From NCBI GenBank assembly GCA_016720905.1, contig JADKJT010000029.1:406006-470005 (forward strand): a stretch of DNA of 64,000 bases, written 5' to 3'. A program made the translations under genes and the position numbers. Under the pieces are notes generated by a model. That model searched no databases. It was not told the DNA's origin and worked only from the letters and a program-made list of their open reading frames with translations. Shown here one piece after another: positions 43,026 through 52,275 of this stretch (the stretch's first letter is position 1; each line of letters starts with the position of its first letter). This DNA is from Gemmatimonadaceae bacterium (GTDB lineage: Bacteria; Gemmatimonadota; Gemmatimonadetes; Gemmatimonadales; Gemmatimonadaceae).

Positions 43026-43757
43026 TTACTGCGAGATCGCCTGGCCGCTGGCCGTGTTGAACTCACGCGTGAAGCGCGAGCGGCCGAACTCACCCGAGAC
43101 ACCCTTGATGAGATAGTCGATCATTTCCTTCGACGTGTACGTCATCTCGGCCGTCAGATTGTCGATCTTCGTCTGGAAGTAGTTGAACGCCCACACGGCG
43201 GGAATGGCGACACCGATACCGATAGCCGTCGTGATGAGGGCCTCGGCGACACCGGCCGCAATGGCGGAGATACCGCCGGCGCCCGACGTGGCCATACCGG
43301 TGAACGAGTTCACGATGCCCATCGTGGTGCCCAGCAGACCCACGAACGGCGAGGTGGCACCCACCGTCGCGAGAACGCCCAGGCCGCGCTTGAGATCGAC
43401 GATCGTCATCAGCATTTCACGTTCGACCGCACGTTCGGCCGAGTTGATGTCGGCCACCGTCACCGAGCCATCCTGAATGAGCGGGCGGATTTCGGACAGC
43501 GCACCACCGAGCACGCGCGCCACGTGCGACTTCTTATAGCCTTCGGCCAGCTTGATCGCTTCGCCGAGATTGTCTTCTTCCAGGAACTGCGAGAACTCGG
43601 GCGCAAACTTGCGCGTCTCGACCTGCGCCTTGCGCATGGCCCACCACTTCGAGAACAGCACGGTAAACGAGAAGGCCGACATGCCCAGCAGGGTGAACAC
43701 GATACCCTTGGCGAACCAACCCATCGACTGGTACAGCTCCATCATCGACATGTTCAT
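43026..43757 (-). CDS. ExbB/TolQ-family proton channel protein
   Basis: The 243-residue protein has three membrane helices: one near the start (FAKGIVFTLLGMSAFSFTVL) and two at 130-200, including GVLATVGATSPFVGLLGTTM and EALITTAIGIGVAIPAVWAF, the ExbB/TolQ core. It forms the pentameric channel around ExbD. It is 39 bases downstream of the TonB-like gene on the same strand. Confidence 0.94.
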   Translation of the reverse strand: MNMSMMELYQSMGWFAKGIVFTLLGMSAFSFTVLFSKWWAMRKAQVETRKFAPEFSQFLEEDNLGEAIKLAEGYKKSHVARVLGGALSEIRPLIQDGSVTVADINSAERAVEREMLMTIVDLKRGLGVLATVGATSPFVGLLGTTMGIVNSFTGMATSGAGGISAIAAGVAEALITTAIGIGVAIPAVWAFNYFQTKIDNLTAEMTYTSKEMIDYLIKGVSGEFGRSRFTREFNTASGQAISQ

Positions 43758-43796
43758 GACGCAGGTCTCCGAAAAACGGGAAGAAGAAAACGAGAA

Positions 43797-44513
43797 CTAG
43801 CGGTTCAACGAGAACTGGAACGGCTGCTGCACCAATTGCTTCACCTTACGGCCACCGACTTCGGCCGGCAGGAAGCGCATGCGCTGCAGCGCGTTCTTCA
43901 CAGCGTTGGTGAACAGGTCGTTGTCCGACTTGAGCGGCTTGAAGCTGCTCATCTCGGCCCGACCGGTTGTGTCAACGACGAACTGTGCGAGCACCTGCCC
44001 TTCGATACCGGCTGAGCGTAGCATGTCGGGATAGGCCGGCCCTTGTGTGCCTGGCGCCATCACGACCGGCTTTTCCACCTGGAAGTCGAAGTAGGGTTGA
44101 TCACCCTGGGGAACCGGTCCCTTGCCACCTTCGACACCTTTGGCAACACCACCCGCGACGCCCTTACCCGAAAAGTCGGCCTCGTCGGTCACCTTCTTCG
44201 ACAAGTCGATATCCGGAATCACGTTGGGGATCTCTACGGGTGCCGACAGCACCTGAAATCCCTTCGGCGGCGGCGGCGCGACGACAGCGTCTGGTGGTGG
44301 GGGTGGCTTCTCGGGCTCGGGCGGCTTGGGCTCGTCCTTTTTGACCTCGACAAAGTCCACCTTCTCTTCCTTGACCTTGTCATTCTTGATCCCGGCATTC
44401 GCCGTGACAATGACAAGGGCAGTGATCACTACGGCGTGTGCCACAATCGACGTCGTAGTCCCACCTAAGCGCTTCTGCTTCTTCGCCTTCGATTCAAGCA
44501 GGTTGTTGAACAT
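43797..44513 (-). CDS. TonB-family energy transducer
   Basis: The 238-residue protein starts MFNNLLESKAKKQKRLGGTT, has one helix (VIVAHAVVITALVIVTANAG region), a Lys/Pro/Glu-rich spacer and a C-terminal TonB domain with YPDMLRSAGIEGQVLAQFVV and AVKNALQRMRFLPAEVGG. It heads the exbB-exbD-exbD-TonB cluster. A near-copy lies directly upstream, so the two probably arose by tandem duplication. Confidence 0.88.
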   Translation of the reverse strand: MFNNLLESKAKKQKRLGGTTTSIVAHAVVITALVIVTANAGIKNDKVKEEKVDFVEVKKDEPKPPEPEKPPPPPDAVVAPPPPKGFQVLSAPVEIPNVIPDIDLSKKVTDEADFSGKGVAGGVAKGVEGGKGPVPQGDQPYFDFQVEKPVVMAPGTQGPAYPDMLRSAGIEGQVLAQFVVDTTGRAEMSSFKPLKSDNDLFTNAVKNALQRMRFLPAEVGGRKVKQLVQQPFQFSLNR

Positions 44514-44584
44514 CTCGCTTGTCCCGTGTACGAGTTACGACCACGTGCAGTTGCCGGGTGGGTCCCCGGCGAACCGACTTGGCG

Positions 44585-44612
44585 ATTCTACGCCGCTGAC
44601 ATGATCCAGCAA
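44585..44612 (-). promoter_or_regulatory. Putative promoter of the TonB-ExbB-ExbD operon
   Basis: On the minus strand TTGCTG (44607-44612) and TAGAAT (44585-44590) are 16 bases apart, about 72 bases before the TonB ATG. The strong -10 box stands out in the 146-base gap. Confidence 0.5.
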
Positions 44613-44630
44613 TGGAAAGAACATTAGGAT

Positions 44631-44642
44631 CGGATTAATCCG
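44631..44642. promoter_or_regulatory. 12-bp perfect palindrome upstream of the TonB-ExbBD promoter
   Basis: CGGATTAATCCG sits 18 bases upstream of the putative -35 box, between the two TonB-like genes. Symmetry and position suit an operator or activator site. No regulator is assigned. Confidence 0.4.
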
Positions 44643-44659
44643 TGGTGAGTATTCCCTCG

Positions 44660-45364
44660 TCAGGAATGCAGGTCGAAGCGGAATGGCAGCCGCACCCGTT
44701 GCCGGACCTTGCGCCCCGACACTTCTGCCGGGATAAAACGGAGGGTGGGCACCACCCGACCGACGGCGACCGAAAAGAGATCGTGGTCAGCCTGGAGGGT
44801 CTGCAGCGAGGTCGGTTCAACGCGTCCCAGTGTGTCGACGACAAATTCGACCACCACCGTGCCGGAGAGACCCATCGAACGCAGCACGTCCGGATAGACC
44901 GGAACACGCGCGCCCGGACGCAGCACCACCGGCTTTTCAACCTGTTCGGCCGAATAGGTTCCCGCCTCACCGGAGCCGATGGCGTTGCTGTGTCCGCTAC
45001 CGTCTGGCATCCCGCGCGGCCCGCCTGAAAAGTCGGTCGATTGCGTCGCAGGGCCGTTCAGGTCGATGGCGGGAAGTCCAATCGGAATATCGATGACGGT
45101 CGTCAGGCTGGGCGTGCCATAGGCCGAGGGTGACGACGAAGTATTCTGGAATACCCGATCGATCGGCGGAGATGGCAGCACAGGCGGCGGTGGGATGGGC
45201 ACCCAGGTGAGCGGGTGCTCTTCGGGCGGTGCGATGCGTTCGGGCGGCGAGGCCGTCAGCGCCACAGCCGCCGCCACCAGCGCGACATGCCCAATGGTCG
45301 AGACGAGCGATCCGCCGACGCGTGGGGTCGATGCGGCATTGGATTCGAGCAGGAGCTGGAACAT
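44660..45364 (-). CDS. TonB-family energy transducer, paralogue of the next gene
   Basis: The 234-residue protein starts MFQLLLESNAASTPRVGGSL, matching the MFxxLLES...GG opening of the downstream TonB-like protein. It has one helix (STIGHVALVAAAVALTA), a Pro/Ser-rich spacer and a C-terminal domain with YPDVLRSMGLSGTVVVEFVV and RFIPAEVSGRKVRQRVRLPF. A good ribosome-binding site (GGAGG) lies upstream. It has its own gap on either side, so it may be a separate transcript. Confidence 0.87.
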   Translation of the reverse strand: MFQLLLESNAASTPRVGGSLVSTIGHVALVAAAVALTASPPERIAPPEEHPLTWVPIPPPPVLPSPPIDRVFQNTSSSPSAYGTPSLTTVIDIPIGLPAIDLNGPATQSTDFSGGPRGMPDGSGHSNAIGSGEAGTYSAEQVEKPVVLRPGARVPVYPDVLRSMGLSGTVVVEFVVDTLGRVEPTSLQTLQADHDLFSVAVGRVVPTLRFIPAEVSGRKVRQRVRLPFRFDLHS

Positions 45365-45466
45365 GACATCCTCCGGTGCGGGTGACCGATGCGACGTGTC
45401 CTGTTCTCAGCCTACGATTGACGCATTAACACTCGATGTCGACGTGCTGAATAAACGATGAAGGCG

Positions 45467-46972
45467 TCATGACGATTCGATGCTCTCGTCCGGCATCGTC
45501 GCCGGGTACTCGCCAGTCATGCCGGAGCCGGGCGCACCCGCCAGCGGCAACGTCACCGTGAATGTGCTGCCGCGTCCGAGTCGCGATTGCACCGTGAGCT
45601 GGCCGCCGTGCGCTTGCGCAATCCACTGGCAAATCGCGAGGCCCAGTCCGAATCCCCCTCGTTCCGACGCGCGAGAGCGGACGCGATCAGCGCGCCAGAA
45701 TCGTTCGAACACGTAGGGCAGATCTGCGGCTGCGATGCCGATCCCCGTATCTTCCACCGTGAGACTGACCACTTCCTCGCCGCGTATCAGCGCGATGGTC
45801 ACGTGACCGCCACGCGGCGTGTACTTGATGGCGTTGGTCACCAGGTTCAGCATCAGCTGCCGCAGGCGCGTGAGGTCACCAAGGACTTCGGCCTCCTCGA
45901 TGTGCGGCGCATCAATTTCGAGCTCGGCGTCCTCCCCCAGCAACCGCGCCGTCTCCACGACCTCTCGCACCACGGGCGCCAGCGGTACGGGTTCGCGAAA
46001 CAAGTCGAATCGGCCTTCGTCGGCGCGCGCCAGGGTCAGCAGTGAATCCACCAGGTCGGCCATGCGCGTCACCTGCTCAAGCGCTTCCTCCAGTGCGATC
46101 GCCTTGTCGTTGGCACTGGCCGTTGACGACATGGCGCGCTCCACGTCCACGCGCATGACGGCCAGCGGTGTCTTCAGTTCGTGACTGGCATCGGCGGTGA
46201 ACCGCCGCAGCGCGCCGAAGGTGGTTTCCAGGCGCCCGATCATTTCGTTGAGGGTGCCGGCCAGTCGCGCGAGCTCCTGTCCGGCGGCCCCGATATTGAG
46301 ACGACGATGCAGTGAGCGGCCATCACTGATGGCCTCGGCCTGATCGACCAGTCGATCGATGGGCCGGAACGAGCGGCCGGCGATGATATAGGCGAAGGTG
46401 AGCGAGACGCCCAGCAACAGCGGCGCGATCACCAGCATCGTCGACACCAGATCGCGCGGCGTGTAGCTGACGCTGGAGGTGCTGAGTCCCGCGAACACGC
46501 GATAGTGCGAGTCCTTGCCCAGGGGCGCCTCCCGCGCCGCCAGCAGCACATCATCATCGCGCGTCACGACCAGTCGCGTCGTGCCGTTGGGCACGTCGTT
46601 GCGCGCCGCCCGGCTGAACGTTTCGCGCCCTTCGACGGAGAGCGACTGGACCGACGGCGAGGCGTAGATGTCGTACCCCGAGCTGTCCTGTACCAGCACG
46701 TAGCCTTCCAGCAGCGACAGGAACAGCGTCATGCGAATCGAGACCCGTCGCACGGCCAAGGGATCGTCTTCCGCGATGACGGCTTCCATGCCGCTCGAAC
46801 GCGCCAGGCTCACCGCACGCACCACCTGGTCGGCTTCCGCCGCCACGCGCTGGTGCAGCGCATTCATCAGCGTGGTTCGTCGCACCGACAACAACGTCAG
46901 CGAATACAGCACCAGCGTGGCCATCATGGCCGCGGCATACGCCGACGTCAGCCGACCTCTGATGGACCACAC
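45467..46972 (-). CDS. Sensor histidine kinase (HAMP, HisKA, HATPase)
   Basis: The 501-residue membrane kinase has helices at about 10-30 and 178-200 flanking a periplasmic sensor of about 145 residues. HAMP is at 200-250. The H-box is FTADASHELKTPLAVM with the phosphorylated His at 264. N, G1 and G2 boxes follow (NLVTNAIKYTPRGG, VEDTGIGIAAADLP, GFGLGLAIC). It follows the OmpR-type regulator gene 18 bases downstream and probably phosphorylates it. The signal is unknown. Confidence 0.93.
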   Translation of the reverse strand: MWSIRGRLTSAYAAAMMATLVLYSLTLLSVRRTTLMNALHQRVAAEADQVVRAVSLARSSGMEAVIAEDDPLAVRRVSIRMTLFLSLLEGYVLVQDSSGYDIYASPSVQSLSVEGRETFSRAARNDVPNGTTRLVVTRDDDVLLAAREAPLGKDSHYRVFAGLSTSSVSYTPRDLVSTMLVIAPLLLGVSLTFAYIIAGRSFRPIDRLVDQAEAISDGRSLHRRLNIGAAGQELARLAGTLNEMIGRLETTFGALRRFTADASHELKTPLAVMRVDVERAMSSTASANDKAIALEEALEQVTRMADLVDSLLTLARADEGRFDLFREPVPLAPVVREVVETARLLGEDAELEIDAPHIEEAEVLGDLTRLRQLMLNLVTNAIKYTPRGGHVTIALIRGEEVVSLTVEDTGIGIAAADLPYVFERFWRADRVRSRASERGGFGLGLAICQWIAQAHGGQLTVQSRLGRGSTFTVTLPLAGAPGSGMTGEYPATMPDESIESS

Positions 46973-46990
46973 CGGCGGGTCGCTCCCGAC

Positions 46991-47658
46991 CTACGCGCGA
47001 ACCATGTAGCCAACCCCACGCACCGTGGTGATCAGCTTCTTCTCGTGATTGGCGTCGATCTTCTTGCGCAGGTGGTTGATCACGACGTCCACGATGTTGG
47101 TGCCGGGATCGAAGTGATAGCCCCACGCGTATTCGGTAATCAGCGTGCGGCTCATCACCCGTCCCGCGTGTCGCATCAGATACTCAAGGACCGCAAACTC
47201 CTTGGGCGTGAGCTCGATGAGTTCCTCGCCCCGGCGCACTTCGCGCGTGCCCTGATCAAGCCCCAGATCGCCCACCCGCAATTGCGGTGACGCCAAGGCG
47301 CGCGGGCGACGCAGCAACGCTTCGGCGCGCGCCAGCAATTCCTCAAAGGCGAACGGCTTGGTGACATAGTCGTCGGCGCCGGCGCGCAACGTCTCCACCT
47401 TCGCGTCCACCGCATCCTGCGCGGTGAGCACCAGCACCGGTCGTTCCAGTCCGCGTGCGCCGGCGTACGCAGCACGTCAAGTCCATTGCGCCCGGGTAAA
47501 CGCATGTCCAGGATGATGAGGTCATATGGCTGCGACAGTGCCATGCGCTCCCCATCGATGCCATTGGCCACGAGGTCTGCATGCCAGCGCTGCTCCTCGA
47601 GCCCGCGGCGCACGAACTCGCCCACGGTCGGGTCGTCTTCAATGACCAGAATTTTCAC
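46991..47658 (-). CDS. OmpR/PhoB-family response regulator, interrupted by a frameshift
   Basis: The N-terminal part, MKILVIEDDPTVGEFVRRGL with phosphoacceptor Asp51 (LIILDMRLPGRNG), is in one frame. The rest, VLVLTAQDAVDAKVETLRAG through the winged-helix EYLMRHAGRVMSRTLITEYA to the end, is in another. They meet near 47448-47463, where one missing base would restore a normal protein of about 222 residues. The break is probably a sequencing or assembly error. The regulator pairs with the kinase gene that follows it. Confidence 0.88.
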
Positions 47659-47691
47659 GAATGGACCTGTGCCCGTGTGGGGTCGTTCATG

Positions 47692-49086
47692 TCAGGTGCG
47701 GCCCGATGGCCGGTGGAAGCCGAATTCCCGGATCTTCCGATACAGTGTCTTGGGGGAAATACCCAACAGAGCGGCCGCGCGCCCCTGATGCCACTGCGTC
47801 CGTTCAAGGACGTCGCCGATATGCCGGCGCTCGAGTTCCTCGAGCGTGACCATGGCCGTGGGTGTGGCTCGGCCGGCGGCGCCCACATCGGTCCCCAATG
47901 GCAGATCCGACGCCCGAATGCTGCCGTCCGTGGTAAGCAGAACCGCGCGTTCAATCACGTTGCGCAACTCACGCACATTCCCCGGCCATCGATAGCGCTC
48001 CAGCACCGACAGGGCATCGGGGGTGATCAGCGGTGGCGCACCACTCCCGAACTGCGAGAGGAAATGTTCGGCCAGCAGCGGCACATCCGTCAGGCGTTCG
48101 CGCAATGGCGGAAGCGCCACACGAATCGTGTTGATGCGATGCAGCAAGTCGTCACGAAATCCGCCAGCCGCCGCCATGCGCGACAGATCACGCGTGGTGG
48201 AGGCGACAATACGCACCTGCACTTCGACCTTCTGCGTCCCGCCCACGCGGTAAAACGCGCCGGTCTCGAGCGCGCGTACCAACTTGCCCTGCAACTTGAG
48301 ATCAAGATCGCCGACGTTGTCCAGATACAGCGTTCCACCTGCGGCCAACTCGATGAGCCCCAGCTTGCGCTGATCCGCTCCGGGGAACGCACCCTTCTCG
48401 ACGCCAAACAATTCCGTCTCCAGCAGCGGCTCTGCCAGCGCGGCACAATTGAGATCGATGAACGGTCCGTCGGGGCGCCCGCCATGTTCATGCAGCAAAC
48501 GGGCGACAAGATCCTTGCCCGTCCCCGACTCTCCGCTGATGAGTACGGGTGAAGCGCTCGGCGCCACACGCTCAATCAGCGAGAGCACCGCCACCAATGG
48601 CGCATACTGAGTAACGAAGCGCGGCGCGCCAGTGGAACGGCGAAGCCGGGACTGCAGCACATGATTGTCGCGCGTGAGCATACGCTTTTCCCACGCCCGT
48701 CGCACCAGCGCATCGATTTCCGCCATGCGGTATGGTTTGGACAGAAAGTCGTACGCTCCCAGCTTGAGTGCCGCGATGGCCGTCTCAATGGTGCCGTTCC
48801 CGGTGATGACGATGATCTCCGGGGGCAACGGTTCTTCGCGGACCTGGCGCAGGACTTCCAACCCGTCAAGTTCGGGCATCACGATGTCCAGCAGCGCCAC
48901 ATCAAATGTTTCCGCGCGCAGACGGTCGAGGGCGTCGCGTCCGTTGCGCACGATCGTCACCGCGAAGCCACGCGCCGTCAGGTATTGCTCGAGAATCGTC
49001 CCGAGGTGCGTCTCGTCTTCGGCCAGCAACACCCGAATTGGCGAAAGACTTTCCGCGCCGCGCGCCGGAGTCTGCGGAATCGTCAT
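47692..49086 (-). CDS. NtrC-family response regulator with degenerate sigma-54 motifs
   Basis: The 464-residue protein has a receiver domain (phosphoacceptor Asp67 in DVALLDIVMPELDG), an AAA+ domain with Walker A GESGTGKD (185-192), and a Fis-type helix-turn-helix at the C-terminus (GRAAALLGISPKTLYRKIRE). The sigma-54 contact loop is GAFPGA (232-237) instead of GAFTGA. Walker B reads TLYLDNVGD, with Asn257 where activators have Glu. It may not activate sigma-54 RNA polymerase in the usual way. Its ATG overlaps the kinase stop as ATGA. Confidence 0.9.
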   Translation of the reverse strand: MTIPQTPARGAESLSPIRVLLAEDETHLGTILEQYLTARGFAVTIVRNGRDALDRLRAETFDVALLDIVMPELDGLEVLRQVREEPLPPEIIVITGNGTIETAIAALKLGAYDFLSKPYRMAEIDALVRRAWEKRMLTRDNHVLQSRLRRSTGAPRFVTQYAPLVAVLSLIERVAPSASPVLISGESGTGKDLVARLLHEHGGRPDGPFIDLNCAALAEPLLETELFGVEKGAFPGADQRKLGLIELAAGGTLYLDNVGDLDLKLQGKLVRALETGAFYRVGGTQKVEVQVRIVASTTRDLSRMAAAGGFRDDLLHRINTIRVALPPLRERLTDVPLLAEHFLSQFGSGAPPLITPDALSVLERYRWPGNVRELRNVIERAVLLTTDGSIRASDLPLGTDVGAAGRATPTAMVTLEELERRHIGDVLERTQWHQGRAAALLGISPKTLYRKIREFGFHRPSGRT

Positions 49087-50444
49087 GCGACGGCACCACT
49101 CAGCAGCGTCACTTCCGGCAGCAGCACCCGAAATGTGGCGCCATGCCCTTCGCCACTCACGAGCTCAAGCTGGCCCGCGTGGTCCATAACGATGCCGTAA
49201 CAGATGGCCAATCCGAGTCCCGTTCCCTGCCCCTGTGGCTTGGTGGTGAAGAACGGTTCAAACACCTTGGACTGCAACGCCCGCGGGATGCCGGGGCCCT
49301 CATCGGCCACCTCGAGCGCGACACTGGGCACCCCGGTTTCGCCACGCAACGTGGTGGTGCGAATGATGATCTTCGCGCCCTCCGGTGTCGCGTCCAGGGC
49401 ATTCATCGCCAGGGCGATGAGCACCTGCACCAATTGATCGGCATCGCCGGCCACCAACAACGGGCGCGACTCCTCGATTTCCGTGACCATCTTCACCCGC
49501 TTGTATCGCGGATGGTGCTGCAGCAGGAAGAGCCCCTGCCGCACCACGGCATTGAGGTCCAGCGTTTCGCGCTGGGCGGGCTTGGGTCGCGCAAAGTCCA
49601 GCAGCCCGTTCACGATGCGCTTGCAGCGATGCACTTCCAGGTCAATGATCCGCAGCATCTCGGTGGGGTTGGCCCCTGGCACCGGTGCGCCGGGCGGCAG
49701 CGCGGCCGCCAACTCGGCGTGCAGGGACAGCGACTCGCCACAGGCCGCGATAGTGGCCAGCGGATTGTTGATCTCGTGCATGACCCCAGCCGCCAGCTGC
49801 CCAAGGGCCGCCAGCTTCTCCGATTGCGCCGTGCGGTCTATAGCCGCGCGCCAATCCGTGATATCCTCCCCCACGGTGATCACATGGCTGACGGCCTCAC
49901 CATCGACGCTCATGGGGATCTTGGAAATCCGGAACGTCCGGGTGTCGCCAAAGGCGTCACTTTCCATTTGGAACTGCTGCAGGCGCCCGGTGGCGAACAC
50001 CTCGTCAAACTCGCGCTTGAGCAGCGAGGCCGGCTGGCGATGCAGGACCTCGAAGATCGTCCGGCCAATGGCGTCGGTACGAGCCACACCCTGGAGACCG
50101 GTCTCGCGCTTGTGATTCCAGGCATGGATGCGGTACTCGCGATCGACCACATACAGGCCGAACGGCAGCGAGTCGACGACGCATTCGATGAAGGTCCGCT
50201 GGCTGGCCACTTCATTTACCCGCGCATGAAGCTCGGCTTCCAGCACCCGCAGTTGGTCGGTGCGGGCGGCCACCAGCGCCAGCAGGTCAGCGCACACGGC
50301 AGAAACTGCGCGCTCGTCAGGCGTGAGAACCTCAAGACGGCCTCGCAATTTGTCCGAGACCAGCCGCAGCGATTCGGGCGTGGACGACGCCGACGTTTCG
50401 CCCAAGAGTGCGGCGAGCTCGGCGAGGGTCGAATCGGACTTCAT
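49083..50444 (-). CDS. PAS-domain sensor histidine kinase (NtrB-like)
   Basis: From ATG 50444 the product has 453 residues and no membrane helices, so it is probably cytoplasmic. An N-terminal helical region leads to a PAS domain (VVDSLPFGLYVVDREYRIHA), then the H-box GQLAAGVMHEINNPLATI, an N-box NALDATPEG, and G-boxes DEGPGIPRAL and GTGLGLAICYGIV. It overlaps the NtrC-type regulator by four bases and likely forms a pair with it. The frame is open upstream to 50612 but the added residues are not domain-like. Confidence 0.9.
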   Translation of the reverse strand: MKSDSTLAELAALLGETSASSTPESLRLVSDKLRGRLEVLTPDERAVSAVCADLLALVAARTDQLRVLEAELHARVNEVASQRTFIECVVDSLPFGLYVVDREYRIHAWNHKRETGLQGVARTDAIGRTIFEVLHRQPASLLKREFDEVFATGRLQQFQMESDAFGDTRTFRISKIPMSVDGEAVSHVITVGEDITDWRAAIDRTAQSEKLAALGQLAAGVMHEINNPLATIAACGESLSLHAELAAALPPGAPVPGANPTEMLRIIDLEVHRCKRIVNGLLDFARPKPAQRETLDLNAVVRQGLFLLQHHPRYKRVKMVTEIEESRPLLVAGDADQLVQVLIALAMNALDATPEGAKIIIRTTTLRGETGVPSVALEVADEGPGIPRALQSKVFEPFFTTKPQGQGTGLGLAICYGIVMDHAGQLELVSGEGHGATFRVLLPEVTLLSGAVA

Positions 50445-50530
50445 CGGGATACACGAGACCGGGTCACAAACGGAAAGTAGGACCCGGTCGCTGATCGGGC
50501 AAGCTGACCGATCAGCGTCTGCACTTTCCG

Positions 50531-51010
50531 TCAGCCAGTGACCGCTTTGATCGCGGCATGAATCTCGGAGTTCTCGCGCTTCTGACCGCTTTTCTCCTCG
50601 ACATGTGCCCATCGCACCACGCCTGCCTGGTCAATCAGGAAGTATGAACGCACGGCGACGAGGGTGTCTTCACGCATCACACCAAAGCCTCGAGATGCCG
50701 CACGCCTGAAGTCAGACAAGAGGTGCACTTTCATGTCATACTTGTTGCGAAACTCCTTGAGGGATGGGACCGCATCTACACTGATTGGAAGGACTTCCAC
50801 GCCTTCGGCGCCAAAGACATCGAAGTCTTCGCTGAACCCGCACAGTTCCGCGGTACAGGTACTGGTGAACGCCAATGGAAAGAATGCCACCAGCACCAGC
50901 GACTGTCCGCGAAAACTGGACAATGTCACATTTATTCCGGCGGTTGACCACAAGTTGAAATCTGGCGCGATATCGCCGACTCTGATTGGGTTGATGGCTG
51001 CCGTTGTCAT
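50531..51010 (-). CDS. Peroxiredoxin (AhpC/TSA family, AhpE/BCP-like)
   Basis: The 159-residue protein carries the peroxidatic motif PLAFTSTCTAELCGF, with the PxxxTxxC arrangement, and an Arg further on (DFRRAASRGFGV). It has no clear C-terminal resolving Cys, so a one-Cys or atypical mechanism is possible; the Cys five residues after the first could serve instead. It reduces hydrogen peroxide or organic peroxides. The 101-base gap after it holds an AT-rich TATATT patch, perhaps its promoter. Confidence 0.9.
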   Translation of the reverse strand: MTTAAINPIRVGDIAPDFNLWSTAGINVTLSSFRGQSLVLVAFFPLAFTSTCTAELCGFSEDFDVFGAEGVEVLPISVDAVPSLKEFRNKYDMKVHLLSDFRRAASRGFGVMREDTLVAVRSYFLIDQAGVVRWAHVEEKSGQKRENSEIHAAIKAVTG

Positions 51011-51111
51011 GTCGTCGCGGGAGTAATGGTTTCTGACGCTCTCGGACCGAGCCGTCGCGAAGTTTCAACAATATAGAGCATGGCCGACAGTCCGCCTGAT
51101 TTGAGCGCGCG

Positions 51112-52275
51112 TTACCGCCTCATGACAAGTGGATACACCCTGAGGTGCGCGGCGCCGTCGGCATCGCTCTGTCTCACGAAGATCTCGTTGCTGCCAAAGC
51201 TGATGATCTGGAGCGGGCGCTCACCCTCTTTCGGAGCGGGAATTACCAGACGGCCGACCAAGGTGCCCTTTGCATCAAACAGGGTCCAACCGTCGGCCGA
51301 CGGGTAGGTCGTCGCGTAGTCCTGGATCCAAAGCTGTCCGGCCGGATCCACCTGAATATCCCGATACGTCGGCCAATGAGTGGCGTGAGGGAGACTGCGC
51401 ATCCGGTCGAGGCGTTTCGTTACTTCTGACTCCGGCGTGTTGCGTGGTATCGTCGAACGGAATCGCTGTTCGACCTCGCTACTCGAAATGGCGGCGCCCA
51501 CGTCGGCGCTCCGGACGATGCTCAACAACTTCCCCGTGGCACTGAAGACGCGCACTTCGCTGGTTCGCGGATCGCCCCAGTACATGCGTTGACCAGATAC
51601 GACCACCGTAGGAGCGCTCTGCGTCACCATGTCGAACGTTCCAGCATCGAAATCGCCAATCCGATTCACCGGCGTGCCATCTACGCGCACCCTTGTCAAT
51701 CGCATGGTGGCCGGCATTCCGGGCGCGCTGTTGAGCGACTTGTTCAACACCACGGTTCCGTCATCGAAGCACCCGCTGAACGGAGGCGAACCCAGCGAGT
51801 CCTGGGGAAAGGTGCGCACCGCTGAACCGGCTCCGGTGAGAACGGCCACGCGACGGCTATTGGCATCGTTCACGACAAGCGTGTCGCAACGCGTACGACA
51901 AATCGACGTGATGTATGTGAACTCCTCCGGCCCCTTCCCCTTCCTCCCCGCGATCGTCAGTCGTTTGCCTTTGCTGTCAAATACGTGCACTCGAACCTCG
52001 TCGATCACCGCCAGACCCTGATTCGAGAGCCACGCGCCTCGCAGGTACCCTTGGTTCGGGTTGAACTCCATATCCGGATTCTGTTCAAGCCCCCCCACGT
52101 CGAATCGCGCCACAGGGCCGAGCGTGTACAGCACCCGTGCCGTGGCCCGCGCTGAATTCTCGACAATCCGCACGCCGGCGCTGTCCCGAGATTTCGGCGC
52201 CTGAGCGTGCGCGATGGATGCGGTGGCGCCGATGGCCAGAAGCAGGGCGACCGCCTCAGAGCTTGCACGCCACAT
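51112..52275 (-). CDS. Secreted 6-bladed beta-propeller protein, unknown function
   Basis: The product has 387 residues from the ATG at 52275; AGGAGG lies 7 bases upstream of it, too close to the ATG at 52281. A signal peptide ends near TASIAHA. The rest shows repeated strands of a 6-bladed propeller (GLAVIDEVRVHVFDSKGKRL, DTLVVNDANSRRVAVL, VRVFSATGKLLSIVR, QLWIQDYATTYPSADGWTLF). Similar proteins are abundant in Gemmatimonadota. Function unknown. Confidence 0.8.
   Translation of the reverse strand: MWRASSEAVALLLAIGATASIAHAQAPKSRDSAGVRIVENSARATARVLYTLGPVARFDVGGLEQNPDMEFNPNQGYLRGAWLSNQGLAVIDEVRVHVFDSKGKRLTIAGRKGKGPEEFTYITSICRTRCDTLVVNDANSRRVAVLTGAGSAVRTFPQDSLGSPPFSGCFDDGTVVLNKSLNSAPGMPATMRLTRVRVDGTPVNRIGDFDAGTFDMVTQSAPTVVVSGQRMYWGDPRTSEVRVFSATGKLLSIVRSADVGAAISSSEVEQRFRSTIPRNTPESEVTKRLDRMRSLPHATHWPTYRDIQVDPAGQLWIQDYATTYPSADGWTLFDAKGTLVGRLVIPAPKEGERPLQIISFGSNEIFVRQSDADGAAHLRVYPLVMRR

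Noticed and set aside
48906..50480. 524-codon plus-strand open frame opposite the NtrBC-like pair
   Set aside because: No motif, Gln/Arg/Gly-rich, complementary to kinase and regulator coding sequence.
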